Assembly: GCF_002776525.5 (NCBI RefSeq)
Contig: NC_045436.1
Coordinates: forward strand, 96,921,057-96,985,056
Source: Piliocolobus tephrosceles
Taxonomy: Eukaryota > Chordata > Mammalia > Primates > Cercopithecidae
Direction of reading: 5' to 3'
Length of the DNA stretch: 64,000 nucleotides
A program made the translations under genes and the position numbers. Within the stretch, counting starts at the first letter, position 1. Every line of letters begins with the position of its first letter. The notes below the pieces were generated by a model that was not told the DNA's origin, ran no database searches, and was given only the letters and a program-made list of their open reading frames with translations. Positions 35,361 to 47,435 of this stretch are shown piece after piece.

Positions 35361-35741
35361 TTGGCGTACCCAATAGACAGTAAGCATGTGATATACATAT
35401 TTCAACGGAATAAGTGAAGTAACATCTCATAAATTGAAAGAAAGTGGATTGTGCCTATAAGTATCTTAATCATAAGTTACCAGGTATGTAAAAAACGCAT
35501 AGAGAAAATTCGTGAATGAGAATTTTATCATCCAAATGAAATGATCAAAGACATACACACACGTGTACATATATATGTGTATACAACTACACATACAAAT
35601 GCTGATACTCTTCAAGGAGCTCAGAGTAAAAGGGAAAGCACACTGCAAAGCAAGTATGTGTGATCAGATTTGTTATTGACTGAAGGAACCTTTGGAAATG
35701 CAGAGGATAATATTAATGAGAGGATATGACAAAAATAACTC
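35361..35741. other. Unassigned AT-rich DNA
   Basis: Nothing recognised. A short alternating TA/TG stretch lies at 35555-35585. Confidence 0.45.
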
Positions 35742-35806
35742 CAGAGAGAGAGAAGTAGAGAACAACACAGACAGCAAGAGAAAGAGAGAGAGAGAGAGAG
35801 AAGAAA
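35742..35806. repeat. (AG)n purine-rich tract
   Basis: Purine-rich, with AG runs at 35743-35753 and 35781-35801. Confidence 0.85.
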
Positions 35807-35867
35807 CTGGAAGGATGGAGTTCAAAAGTTAAATTTGTTCTTAGGATGAGTACATTATAAAAGCATC

Positions 35868-35965
35868 ATCCCAGGAGACCTGAATTCTAAATATTACTCC
35901 ACCACTCACTTGTTCTATGGTTTTGGTCATTTGCTTTTCCTCTTGGTCTTAGATTAGGAAAATTG
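35868..35965 (+). mobile_element. MIR SINE fragment
   Basis: 'ccaggagacctgaattctaaatattactccaccactcacttgttctatgg' follows the MIR core pattern, followed by an eroded tail. Confidence 0.65.
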
Positions 35966-36087
35966 GAGACATTAATTATTAAAGTTTCACTTTAACATGT
36001 GAAGCTCAATATTTTCTTTTCTGATAATTACAGGTGGGGAGGAAAGTTTAATGTGGATGTGGGCATGCTAAGAGAGTAATCGAGTAG

Positions 36088-36334
36088 TGTTTTTGTTTGT
36101 TTGTTTGTTTTTGTTGTTGTTGCTGTTGTTTGTTTTGAGAGGGAGTCTTGCTCTGTTGCCCAAGTTGGAGTGCAGTGATGTGATTTGGGCTCACTGCAAC
36201 CTCCGCCTCCCAAGTTGAAGTGATTCTCCTGCCTCGGCCTCCCAAGTAACTGGGACTACAGGTATGCTCCAGCACACCCAGCTAATTTTTGTAATTTTAG
36301 TAGAGACAGGATTTTATCATGTTGGCTAAGCTGG
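36088..36334 (-). mobile_element. Alu, 5'-truncated, antisense
   Basis: A (TTTG)n/(TTG)n tail at 36089-36131, then the antisense Alu from 'ttttgagagggagtcttgctctg' to 'gttggctaagctgg'. It stops there, so about 60 bases of the Alu 5' end are missing; L1M sequence follows directly. Confidence 0.9.
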
Positions 36335-36502
36335 AAGAGAATAGATTTTAATTGTTCTTTTCACACACACACAAAAATGTATACGAGGTAATGGATATGT
36401 TAATTAGCTCAATTTAGCCCTTCTTCAGTGTTTAAATATTTCAGAACAACATACTGTATCCTATAAATACATATAATTGTTATGTGTAAATTAAGAAAAT
36501 AA
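36335..36502 (+). mobile_element. L1M 3' end
   Basis: 'gaatagattttaattgttcttttcacacacac', 'gaggtaatggatatgttaattagctc' and 'ctataaatacatataattgttatgtgtaaatt' form the L1M terminal block. Confidence 0.8.
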
Positions 36503-36772
36503 TTAAGAATAAAAAACTTGAAAAAATACGGAGGTGGGCATCCCTCATTTTATTCTAGTGGCTTCTGTTTAGCTGTCCCCTTCTCAATTGTGCTGAGAAG
36601 TTCTCTTGTCACAGGGAACACCATGGGGTGTTGCTGTTTGGTTTGGTTTTACAACTTCTCTGAGGACTGTGGCAGAGACATCACTATTTGCTCAACCAGG
36701 ATGTTCTCAGGCTCCACACACAAGAAGACCGCATTTTCCAGCCACCTCCCTCCAACTGGGCCCATTATTTTT
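36503..36772. other. Unassigned, moderately GC-rich stretch
   Basis: Not recognised. A 132-codon frame (36518-36916) spans this and the L1ME-like segment after it and is judged non-coding. Confidence 0.4.
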
Positions 36773-37550
36773 TTAAATAGACTTTATTTATGCATTTGTT
36801 TATTTATTTTGAGCACTTTCAGGTTCGCCGAAAAACTGAACAGAAAGTATAGAAAGGATAACCATTTGTGTAAGATTTTTAATCTAGGAATTGGTGACTT
36901 TCACCATTGTGGATAATTTTTAATCTTCTTTTTGTTTTGTTTCTTTTTTGCATATTCCATTACACTCTTTCTGGAATCCAGATTAAAAGTATGTTATATT
37001 GCTTTATCTTTAATTTCTCTTGATCTTTCTTTCAAAATCTTTGTTTCTTTAGCTCTCTGAGATACATTCTAGGTAATTTCCATGGATTTAACTTTATGTC
37101 AATCAATTCTTTCTTTATCTGAATATAATTAGCGGTAAATGTTAACTAATATTCATTAGATTTTAAATGTTTAAAATATTTAGGCTTATGTATCTGATTT
37201 CTAGAAGTTCTATTTAGTACTTTTAAAAACTAGTTGGTCAATTTTGAGAATCTCTTGCTCTTTAATCATGCATTTTACATGCCTTTAATTTCAAACAAAT
37301 AAAATTTAGATATTATATTTACTGTAAATCAAAAATTTAAAATGACTACAATTTGTAGGAGGCCTTTTTGTAACTGCTATATTTGTTCAAGGTAGATGTG
37401 TTTTCCTGTGTTTTTAATGTGAACTAATAATCTTTGGAAATTTATCTCTGGGAATTATTTGAGGCCTATAGTTAGAGCACAATTGTTTTGGGCTAGTTTT
37501 TGCTAGGTGTCTGAGGATTTGCTTTGAGTGCTCTTAGGCACATTTTAAGA
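36773..37550 (-). mobile_element. Old L1M/L1ME fragments, antisense
   Basis: 36773-36870 ('aaatagactttatttatg...gagcactttcaggttcgccgaaaaactgaacagaaagta') resembles the antisense L1ME 3' end. 36920-37550 contains 'gatttctagaagttctatttagtacttttaaaaactagttggtc', another antisense L1M-like block. Heavily eroded. Confidence 0.45.
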
Positions 37551-39792
37551 GCCCCAGTAAACACTTGTTTGTTTTTTTGTATTTGTTTTTGTCTCCTACT
37601 GCCAACATGAATAAGCACGTGCATTGTCTAATAACTGCTAAATCCAACACGGTAGAATGGATGGATGGCTCCAAGTTTATGCTGGCTTCAGCAGTTATTT
37701 ATCTATCTATACATTCTAATGGCTTTTCTCATTTTTTTCCACCTCTCAACTATTTGTGGCTTTTGTTCTGAACCAGTAATGTATTTCCAGCATCGCGCTG
37801 TGGAAATATACCTAGGTCAGTATTAGGGGATACAGGTAGATTCGTATTTTAAAGGCTTTTAAGAATGAACTCAAATTAGGAAAGCAGATCGTGGGTAAAA
37901 ACACAAATGTTCTCTAATTCTAGCAGCTATCTTTTATACACATACACACCTTTTGCCACTGTCTGTGTGTGTTTTTTTTTGTCTGTATCAGCATGAATAC
38001 TAAATATTATTTATTAAAAAGTATTCATTTTTTGAAGCTGACATTGTGTTTTGTCTCCTTGGTTTTCCTTAAGTATGTTTTCTTCTTTGATAGCTCCATA
38101 AATATTTCTGATGACACTGAATTAATATAAACTCTTTTGCATAAATATGATGCATCATATACAATGCCTCCAGAATATTAATAAGTGTTTCATGTTAATT
38201 TCATTAACTTTTATTTTATTTCCTGTATGTGTGTATGTGTGTATTTAGATAAATACAAAGTTGTGGGACACAAAAAATTAATTTATGTGAGGAAATTCAA
38301 TTAGAATTACAGAGTATTTTATTTCAATTTGCATACCACAAATAGTAATGAGTATATATGCATGTATGTAAATTTTTATATAAATATATCATGGCAATTG
38401 TTTCAAGTCTATTTCCTTTGCTAATGTATGGAATAAACTTACCCATTTAGTATAGACTTGTAAAGATATAAACACTCCGTATTAAATATCTTGTTTGTAA
38501 ACAAATGTTTCTCAAAATTTTAACTATTTTGCTTCTATAAAGAAGCTCTCCTATACATAATGCAAATTAGTTTTCTGGGCTAGAATTTTTTACAATATGC
38601 TTTCGCATATTTTTCACCACAGTATTGTAAACAAGAGGTAACTTGCAAGGTGGTTAATTATAATCTTGCTCCAAATAAAAGGATTATTTCAAAATAATAT
38701 AATATATTCGTGTCTAGGTTCATATGGCTTTTCATAAAAAAGAAGTGCCAAGGCAAAATATGCTCCTTTTGCCTTCAGAATGTGAGACCTCAAAGGAAGA
38801 TACTGTTTGCATATAAATGCATGACAATTCTCATCAATGAAAAATGTATGAATTTAGTAAAAATTAAAATGCATCTTGAAAAGTGTCTTCTATCGCTGTC
38901 TGTAAAGTCAGAGTGAATTTGACTACATTTTAAAGGCTACAGGCAGAAAAATAGTTGATAGTGTTAGCATTTGGTCTTCCTGTTTTCAAATCTCTATGAT
39001 GTTTATTTGATAAATGGGGAAATAAAAGGAGCAATTTCTGAAAATATTGTATTATATTACTTTATGATCTAAGGTTGAACATATTTTAATCATTGAATTG
39101 ATATCAATAGGTAAGTTTGTGAGGATGCAATTATTTCTATTAAAAGTGCTATACTGATATATATTAAGACAGAAAGATAAAAATGAAGGAGGGATAATAT
39201 ATCAAAAAGTACAGGTAGATAAGATCACAAAGGCTGGCCCTGAGTAATGAAATAGATGGTGTGTGCTTTCTCCTACTCACTTCAATTAAGTAGTCAGTGT
39301 TTAGTTGTACTTTAAGTTTTGAGTCAATGGAATCTATTAGTTCAGAGATAGGTTGTATTTATTTACTCAAAAGATTAGAGTTTAGATGTTTAAGAAGGTA
39401 AAAATTCACAAATATTAAAATTTAACACAATATTCAGCAACTGTTCACATGATAGTTAATGTTTAAGTTTTTAACTTAAATTTAAGTTAATTTGCTTAGT
39501 TAACTTAATCTTTTGTTTGTTCGTTTGTTTATAATCATACTTTGTTTGTTCAAGTATTAACACCAGATACTGCTATCATGGAATATCCATTATCTTTTCA
39601 TCTAATTATTTTATCCATTGATAAATTTGTTTGAGTCAATTCTTTCCAGAGTTTCACAACTGTCAGTTCTTTTTTATTTCCATTATTTCTTTTGGATAGT
39701 TAATGAAAATTATCTATAAAAAAGAAATGTTTCTCATAAGGCTGAAATATAATTGATAATAGAAAGATAGAATAATATTAGACAAAGATTAC
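37551..39792. other. 2.2 kb of unassigned AT-rich DNA
   Basis: No gene or repeat family recognised. Confidence 0.5.
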
Positions 39793-40012
39793 TTTTGAGA
39801 CATGATCTTGCTCTACTAGTGAGGCAATAATAGCTTACTGCAGCCTCAAACTCCTGCTACCACGCTATGCTAATTTAAAAAAAGAGAAAAAGAAAATTGT
39901 AGAGTCTCCATATGTTGTCCAGGACTGGACTCAAACCCCTGAGCATAAGCAATCCTGTTGCCTTGGCTGGCTTCCCAAAGGTCTGGGATTATAGGTCTGA
40001 ACCCCTCTGACC
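39793..40012 (-). mobile_element. Old Alu (AluJ/FLAM-like), antisense and internally deleted
   Basis: 'ttttgagacatgatcttgctctact', 'gcagcctcaaactcctgctaccacg' and 'tctccatatgttgtccaggactggactcaaacccctgag' are Alu blocks in antisense. At about 220 bp it is shorter than a full Alu and strongly mutated. Confidence 0.8.
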
Positions 40013-40410
40013 TTCCTACTTTTTCCTTTTAACTGGTCAATTTATAGAATAAAGAATTCAGGTTCTAGTAAAATAGCTTAAAATGACCTGTTGTTGTGGC
40101 TTCTTTTTTTTCTATTGTTATCATGGTAGGATCATAGATTTTTATTTATGCAATCTATTTGTATTCATTACATTCACAATTATTTGGTGCTTAACTGGCT
40201 CACCTTCAGCACTAAACACCACTTTCTTCTTTAGCACGATTCCATGAATCTTTGCTTTTGGGCACAGCAGAGTCCCAAGCTTCTCTTGCGTATTTTTCTC
40301 CCTCAGACCTAGAATATTATTTAGACATGACAATTCAAGCATTAGATGTGTCCTGTCCATTGATACTGGGTTGCAATTTCATCTAAATTCAATGGACAAA
40401 GCCAAAAATT

Positions 40411-40549
40411 TATGTATACATATATATATAGTGTATATATATAATATATAGACAGCATGTATATAATATATAGAGTATATATATTATATATAATGCGTCC
40501 TTTCCACATATATATTATATATATAGTATATGTATAGCGTCCTTTCCAA
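40411..40549. repeat. AT-rich palindromic tract with duplicated 12-mer
   Basis: Alternating TA runs with several self-complementary segments. 'gcgtcctttcca' occurs twice (40495-40506 and 40537-40548), separated by TA repeats. Confidence 0.85.
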
Positions 40550-40984
40550 TTTATATCTAATGATATAATTTAAATGTTTGATTATACAATTGCATAAATT
40601 ATGTCATGCTGCATATTTTGTTTGATGAAAGATTAAATGTTCTTATAATTCTATGAAATACATGTTTACCTTTAAAATAACATCACTATACCTTCACTAC
40701 TACATTTTATTGCAAGTATTTATCCTCATACTACATTTTTTTAAAAATATGCAATCAAAATTCAGTGTCTAAGATTACTTGTTTATCTCCATTTGTTTTC
40801 AAATTTTAGGAATTAAATTTTCCCTTTTAATTTTTATTTTACATTTTAATTGTCTGTAAATTTTCAAGGCAAAATTATATGATAAGATATATTTTAAAAC
40901 CTGTATAAGTACATAGAAATCTTTTCACTCCTTTTTTTCTAGTTGTATAATATGTCATTAAGTGGCTATGTCATAGTTTCTTCA

Positions 40985-41740
40985 CAGTGCTCTACAAGTA
41001 GACTTTACATTTCCTTGAAAACTTTTGCTATGACAAATAAGCTTTCATGAAAAAACAGGCATACACATTTCATATTTCTCTAGTGCAAAAGTGGAATTGA
41101 TTTGAAATGTAGAATATGTATTCAGATTACTTTCTGTTGCATTTATTCCCATATAAATTTCTGTCAGGAATTTGGAACAGTGTGCAGTCACCCAGAGCCA
41201 TTCAAAGAGTAAACATATTGCTATACTTCTGTACTGTTTCCAAGCTGGTGAGATGGAATTCTGACATCATTTAAATTTTCAATAAAGTTCAACATATCAT
41301 TGTAGGATATTTTCATTTCTTGTTTGTGTATTGTTAATTTATATATTTTGCCAACTTTCCTATCCATTTGTTGGTCTTTATCCACTTTTAGTAACTGTTT
41401 GCACATTGGCAATATTAGTCTTTGTCTGTGATACAAGTTGAAAGTGTCTTCCCTTCAGTCAATAATTTTTCTTTTACTTTTATTATGTTTTTCTTCTTCT
41501 TCTTCTTCTTTTTTTTTTTTTTTTTTTTGTGCAAAGTGAGTTTTGTGGCGGTCCAATAATCAGTTCTTTATTTCATAGCTTTAGGGCTTTTTCATCCAAA
41601 CAAATGTTTTTCCTGCTCCTGGGTTACAAAAAAATTCATTTATATTTTCATTTATTTTAAGCACGATTAAGTGTGATTTTATTATTTTTATATTTAAAGA
41701 CTACTGGAGCCTATCCTAGTATAGTATCTGAATTTATATT
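40985..41740 (-). mobile_element. Degraded L1M ORF2 3' segment, antisense
   Basis: 'atccatttgttggtctttatccacttttagtaactg', 'ggcaatattagtctttgtctgtgatacaagttgaaagtg' and 'catagctttagggctttttcatcc' follow the antisense L1M pattern. A (TTC)n/T-run (41490-41528) has expanded inside it. Confidence 0.6.
41490..41528. repeat. (TTC)n followed by T-run
   Basis: Six TTC-type units pass into about 20 T. Confidence 0.95.
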
Positions 41741-42234
41741 CAAAAGTATATTTTCCAAATGATAGTCATTTATTACAATGCAATTAACTACAAAGTTCAT
41801 AGTTTCTTAAATTTTTACACATATTACATCAGTATCTTCATTTTTAAAACACTTTTTCATAAATGTGCCTATGTATGTATATGTTGGTACACACTCTCTT
41901 AAGTATAAAGCTTTATAAACTATTTTTAGCTTCTTATAGGGCAAAACTCCTTTCTCTCATTACTTTTCCTTTTTGGAAGTGTCCTGGCTATTTTTAGCTA
42001 ATTATTTTGTGATTAACTTTCTTGTCTCAGAAAAAAAAAAAAAAATGATAAAGGTATTTTTACTGGGATCATACTAGACTTTAATTAACTTAGAGGTTAC
42101 CACTATTTTTATATTGCTATATAGGACACATCCTTTTTTATCCAACCTCTGCAATGAGGTTATATCTTACACTTATGATGCATTTATTTTCATTTGTTAC
42201 ATTGTGCATTCCATCTGATAGCCTGGGTTGATTT

Positions 42235-42625
42235 TATTTTTTATTTTACATCCATAAAGTTCAGAGTTACATAGGTTTTGGCAAATGCATATAACCATGA
42301 ATCAACCATCCTGGTTCTATTCTTAACAGTTACATCATCTTAAAAATTCCCCTAGGTATCCTCTTTGTAATCAACCACTCTCTCTTCACAGAAATTCTGG
42401 GAACTACCAGTATGCTTTCTGTCCCTATAGTTTTTCCTTTTACAGAGTGTCATATGAATGGAATCATACAAAATACAGCTATTTAGGTCTGACTTAATTT
42501 AATTGGCAACATTTATTTTAACAACCATTCATATTGTTGCATGAATCAGTAGCTAATCCCTTTTTATTGCTCAATGCTATTTCATTGTATCACAATTGAT
42601 CTATTCACCTGTTAAAAGTAATCTT
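42235..42625 (-). mobile_element. L1ME/L1M 3' segment, antisense
   Basis: 'cacagaaattctgggaactaccagtatgctttctgtccctatag', 'gagtgtcatatgaatggaatcatacaaaatac' and 'gttgcatgaatcagtagctaatccctttttattgctcaatgctatttcattgtat' are the characteristic antisense L1ME blocks. Confidence 0.75.
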
Positions 42626-42627
42626 GG

Positions 42628-42759
42628 GATTGGACACAGTGGCTCATGCTTGTAATCCCAGTGCTTTGGGAGATTGAGGAAGGAGGATTGCTTGAGGCCA
42701 GGAATTTGAGACTAGGAGTTTGAGACCAGCCAGGGCAATATAATGAGATCCTATCTCTA

Positions 42760-42807
<48 letters not shown>

Positions 42808-42817
42808 NNNNNNNNNN

Positions 42818-42864
<47 letters not shown>

Positions 42865-42977
42865 CTGGACATGGTGGCTCACACCTGTCGTCCCTCCTAC
42901 TTGGGAGGTTGAGGCAGGAAGATCTCTTGAGCACAGGAGTTCGAGGCTGCCATGAATGAATGATCACACCATTGCCT
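42628..42977 (+). mobile_element. AluJ with expanded middle linker, sense
   Basis: Left monomer 42628-42758 ('ggacacagtggctcatgcttgtaatccc'), a hugely expanded (AAT)n in place of the middle A-rich linker, and right monomer 42865-42977 ('ctggacatggtggctcacacctgtcg'). The right monomer is cut at 'atcacaccattgc' by the next Alu. Confidence 0.88.
42759..42864. repeat. (AAT)n microsatellite with 10-N gap
   Basis: A pure AAT tract interrupted by ten N (42808-42817). The true length is therefore unknown. Frames crossing it give poly-Tyr or poly-Leu and are artefacts. Confidence 0.98.
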
Positions 42978-43242
42978 ATCCAGGCTGGAGTACAGTGGCG
43001 CGACCTCGGCTCACTGCAACCTCCTCCTCTCAGGTTCAAGTGATTCTCCTGCCTCAGCCTCCCAAGTAGCTGGGCTACAGGCTAGTACCACAGCTGGCTA
43101 TTTTTTTTTTTTTTTTGTATTGTTAGGAGAGACAGAGCTTCACAGTGTTAACCAGGATGGTCTCAATCTCCTGACCTCATGATCCACCTGCCTTGGCCTC
43201 CCAAAGTGCTTGGATTACAGCGTGAGCCACCGCACCCAGCCC
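42978..43242 (-). mobile_element. AluS/Y-type, antisense, abutting the previous Alu
   Basis: Starts at 'ctatccaggctggagtacagtggcgcg' without its A-tail end and runs to 'gccaccgcacccagcc'. Together with 42628-42977 it forms an inverted Alu pair with no spacer. Confidence 0.9.
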
Positions 43243-43246
43243 TGGC

Positions 43247-43487
43247 TTTTGCACAATGTGGGGAATGTAGTTAATAGTAGTATAGTCTACATTTCAAAAT
43301 CACTGAGAGAAAATTTCAAATATTCTCACAACAGAAAATGGTAAAAATTTGAGGTGATTGATATGCTAAGTAGCTAGATTCCATTATTCCATATTGTATT
43401 TATGTCATAGCATCACTTTGTACCCCATAAATATATACTAATTTGTCAATTTATAAAAAATTAATAAAAATAAAATACAATTGAAGC
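43247..43487 (+). mobile_element. L1M 3' end
   Basis: 'gggaatgtagttaatagtagtatagtctacatttcaaa', 'atattctcacaacag', 'gatatgctaagtagctagatt' and 'accccataaatatatactaatttgtcaattta', then an A-rich tail. Confidence 0.82.
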
Positions 43488-44050
43488 AATAAAAAGATAT
43501 TTCAGCATAGTGAGGAAAACTATAACAAAAAATTAAATAAAAATAATGGTACTCAAAAGCACAGTAACAGAAATTAAGTATATGTTTCTTATGAACCATT
43601 TATTCTTAAAGAATATAAATCATTCACGTGTATCTTTTTTGTAAGTCTATGCAAATAATTTTGAATTATTAATAGTAGAGAACACTAAATGGAACTGCTT
43701 AACATTGTCTAGTGAATTTTACTCTGGAAAGTACAATATATTAGAATATATTTTGAAGCAAAAAATAATGGTATATTCTAACGGTAATACTAAGTTGGCC
43801 TAAGTAATTTCTCACAACCATTTATAGATTGTACCTAACCAACATTTGATTGATGAAAATTAGACCTCTTCGTTGCCCCAAATCTAAAACTTTAATAGAG
43901 ATAATTCACATTATAAATTTTTTTCTTCTTTACTTAGTGAGTAGCAAATAAATTAATGCAGTATACCACATGAATATGTCAACCCAAGTAATGAGCATAA
44001 TGTTCTTAGTCATGTGTCTATGAAGTAGGCCTGTAATTTGGGTTTATCAA
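43488..44050. other. Unassigned AT-rich DNA
   Basis: Nothing recognised. Confidence 0.5.
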
Positions 44051-45737
44051 AAAAATATTATTTTTTAATTGTACCTTAAGTTCGAGGGTACATGTGCACA
44101 ACGTGCAGGTTTGTTACATATGTATACGTGTACCACGTTGGTGTGCTGTATCCATTAACTCATCATTTACATTAGGTATATCTCCTCATGCTATCCCTCC
44201 CCCTTCTCCCCACCCCAAGACAGGCCCCGGTGTGTGATGTTCCCCAGCCTGTGTCCAAGTGTTCTCATTGTTCAATTCCCATCTATGAGTGAGAACATGC
44301 AGTGTTTGGTTTTCTGTCCTTACGATAGTTTGCTCAGAATGATGGTTTCTGCTTCATCCATGTCCCTACAAAGGACATGAACTCATTCTTTTTTATGGCT
44401 GCGTAGTATTCCATGGTGTATATGTGCCACATTTTCTTAATCTAGTCTATCATTGATGGGCATTTGGGTTGGTTCCAAGTTTTTGCTATTGTGAATAGTG
44501 CCGCAATAAACTTACATGTGCGTGTGTCTTTATGGCAGCATGATTTATAATCCTATGGGTATATACCCAGTAATGGGATGGCTGGATCAAATGATATTTC
44601 TAGTTCTAGATCTTTGAGGAATCGCCACACTGTCTTCCACAATGGTTGAACTAGTTTACAGTCCCACCAACAGTGTAAACGTGTTCCTGTTTCTCCACAT
44701 CCTCTCATGCACCTGTTGTTTCCTGACTTTTCAATGATAGCCATTCTAAATGGTGTGAGATGGTATCTCATTGTGGTTTTGATTTGCATTTCTCTTATGG
44801 CCAGTGATGATGAGCATTTTTTCATGTGTTTGTTGGCTGTATGAATGTCTTCTTTTGAGAATTGTCTATACATATCCTTTGCCCACTTTTTGATGGGGTT
44901 GTATGATTTTTTCTTGTACATTTGTTTAAGTTATTTGTAGATTCTGGCTATCAGCCCTTTGTCAGATGGGTAGATTGTAAAAATTTTCTCCCATTATGTA
45001 GGTTGCTTGTTCACTGTGATGGTAGTTTATTTTGCTGTGCAGAAGCTCTTTAGTTTAATTAGATCCCATTTGTCAATTTTGGCTTTTGTTGCCATTGCTT
45101 TTGGCATTTTAGTAATGAAGTCCTTGCCCATGCCTATGTCCTGAGTGATATTGCCTAAGTTTTCTTCTAGGGTTTTTATGGTTTTAGGTCTAACATTGAA
45201 GTCTTTAATCCATCTTGAATTAATTTTTGTATAAGGTGTAAGGAAGGGATCCAGTTTCAGCTTTCTACCTATGGCTAGCCAGTTTTCCCAGCACCATTTA
45301 TTAAATAGGAAATCCTTTCCCCATTTCTTGTTTTTGTCAGGTTTGTCAAAGATCAGATAGTTGTAGATGTGTGATATTATTTCTGAGGGCTCTGTTCTGT
45401 TCCATTGGTCTATATCTCTGTTTTGGTACCAGTACCGTGCTGTTTTGGTTACTGTAGCCTTGTAATATAGTTTGAAGTCAGGTAGGGTGATGCCTCCAGC
45501 TTTGTTCATTTTGGTTAGGATTGTCTTGGCAATGTGGGCTCTTTTTTGGTTCCATATGAACTTTAAAGCAGTTTTTTTCCAGTTCTGTGAAGAAAGTCAT
45601 TGGTAGCTTGATGGGGATGGCATTGAATCTACAAATTACCTTGGGCAGTATGGCCATTTTCATGATATTGATTCTTTGTATCCATGAGCATGGAATGTTC
45701 TTCTATTTGTTTATGTCCTCTTTTATTTCATTGAGCA
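44051..45737 (-). mobile_element. L1PA, 1.7 kb, 5'-truncated, antisense
   Basis: From the T-rich 3' tail (about 44051) through the 3' UTR ('taccttaagttcgagggtacatgtgcacaacg') into the C-terminal half of ORF2, ending near 'tatttcattgagc'. Two minus-strand open pieces (44553-44921 and 45027-45509) translate as the ORF2p C-terminal domain, including the Cys-rich motif region 'HCWWDCKLVQPLW'. The frames are broken by stops and the reverse transcriptase and endonuclease are absent, so it cannot be active. An imperfect A/T-rich target-site duplication may flank it. Confidence 0.95.
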
Positions 45738-45881
45738 AAAAAAAATCATTTTAATGGAAGATATAAATCAAAGAAATAACAGTCCAGTGATACATATTTT
45801 GCTAGCATTTTTATTAACTGACATAATTAAACTTTGAAGAAGATTCACATTTTAAAATGTTGTTAACACTATTAATGACAC

Positions 45882-46175
45882 CTTTTTTGTTTGAGACCAT
45901 CTTGCTCTGTCACCCAGGCTGGAGTGCAGTGGCAAGATCCTGGTTCACTGTAGCCTTAACCTCTCAGGCTCAAGTGATCCTTCTGCTTCAGTCTCCTCAG
46001 TAGCTGGGACTACAGGTATGTGCAACCACACCCCACTGAATTTTTATTTTTATTTTTTGCAGAGACAGGGTTTCCCTATGTTGCCCAAGCTGGTCTCAAA
46101 ATCCTTAGCTAAGCAATTCTTCTGCCTCAGCCTCCCAAAATACTGAGACTGCACGTATGAGCCAGCACACCTGGC
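45882..46175 (-). mobile_element. AluJ, full length, antisense
   Basis: From 'ttttttgtttgagaccatcttgctctg' to 'gagccagcacacctggc', with probable target-site duplication 'ttaatgac' (45872-45879 and 46176-46183). Divergence fits AluJ. Confidence 0.9.
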
Positions 46176-46183
46176 TTAATGAC

Positions 46184-47427
46184 CACTTCTTTATTGTATA
46201 AGTCTTCAAAATTATCTCAATATCTCAATAGGAAGAAGGGTTTAAATTATATTATTTAAAGAGTCTTGTGTCTCTCAAAATTACTATTTTAAGATTTTAA
46301 TGAACATGTCAGAGAAAATAAAGAAAAATTAATACAATATTACTTTTTATTTTTATTTTTTTTGAAGAAAAGAGGGCAAGGAGCTAAATGTTAGTTTTTA
46401 CATTTCTGGGAATTTGAGGTCTCTGCAATAATTTGTCTACTTGAAGCACTGCTTTTTGAGGATGCAAACTATATGTGACCGTGTCGGTCTAATGGAGCCT
46501 GTCCTCTAGTAATGAAGATATGCTGTATGGCTGTGTGTGCAAATCACCCAGGAGGTCTCCCTGTGACTCATTCACCTGCAAGTCGGCCCCTCATGACAGA
46601 TTCTCTTCCAATCCCTGGCTGACACTGCCTTCCAGAGACACGCCCCGCGTTATCTTCCCTTGCAATGTGGTATGTGAAGGACTTTGATTTAATCTTCTTA
46701 ACCTTTACAGAACAGGGAGCCTTCACTAGTGAAATGTCTTCCACACATTACTAGACATATACAAATGCTGACCTTCTTTCTTTTATTCCATATAATGCCT
46801 GGTTAACCTGATCTCTGGTAACAGCTCATTGTCTGAAGCTGGCAACAATACTTGTGCACTTCTTTCAAAAACCTTACACTTTGAAATGCAATGTGTCCTA
46901 ATTACATTTGTAAGGGCGTTTGTTATGAAAAAGACCTGTAATTGTCAACAGGTTTTTTTCTTGATTTTTCTCTAGAAACATACTCCGAATTTGTTGATAC
47001 TGGGAGACGTGCCACAGTCATAAATAACAGTTTTAGATAACAGGAGTTGGTATGTTTTTCGCACAGACAAAACTATTATACACGATAAAAATCTGCACAA
47101 GACTCATAAATTAGTAATTAATTTTTTAAGTAATTTACCATTCCTCACATTGTGTAAGTCTCATCCCTCTAAAAATATAAAATATAATTGCCAAAATAAT
47201 GTAACACTGTACATCCCTTCATAGAAGCCATGACACTTGTTAGCCATGCAGCATTTTCCAAGAGACCTGCATCCTACTTTTATAGCTAATCTAATAAAAC
47301 ATGTTTGTTGCACATGGCCCCTCTACATGGAGATATTTATATTTTGGATTTTTCTCATCAATGACATAGGAATTTATTAAGATGTTTTCACAGAAAACCT
47401 TTGAAAACATGTGCCTTTCACAATCGT
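46184..47427. other. 1.2 kb unassigned, partly GC-richer
   Basis: No gene or repeat recognised. 46465-46720 is less AT-rich and more complex than its surroundings and contains several CpGs. Confidence 0.45.
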
Positions 47428-47435
47428 AAGATTAT

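Noticed and set aside
36518..36916. 132-codon plus-strand frame with several Cys and hydrophobic stretches
   Set aside because: It crosses from unassigned DNA into an antisense L1ME-like segment, has no recognisable domain, and no promoter or splice context supports it.
42612..43039. Minus-strand frames with poly-Leu or poly-Tyr runs
   Set aside because: They are translations of the (AAT)n tract with its N gap plus flanking Alu sequence, not proteins.
44553..45663. Minus-strand frames with clear reverse-transcriptase-family similarity
   Set aside because: They are the C-terminal part of L1 ORF2 in a 5'-truncated L1PA, broken by stops and without an RT core. Annotated as a mobile element.
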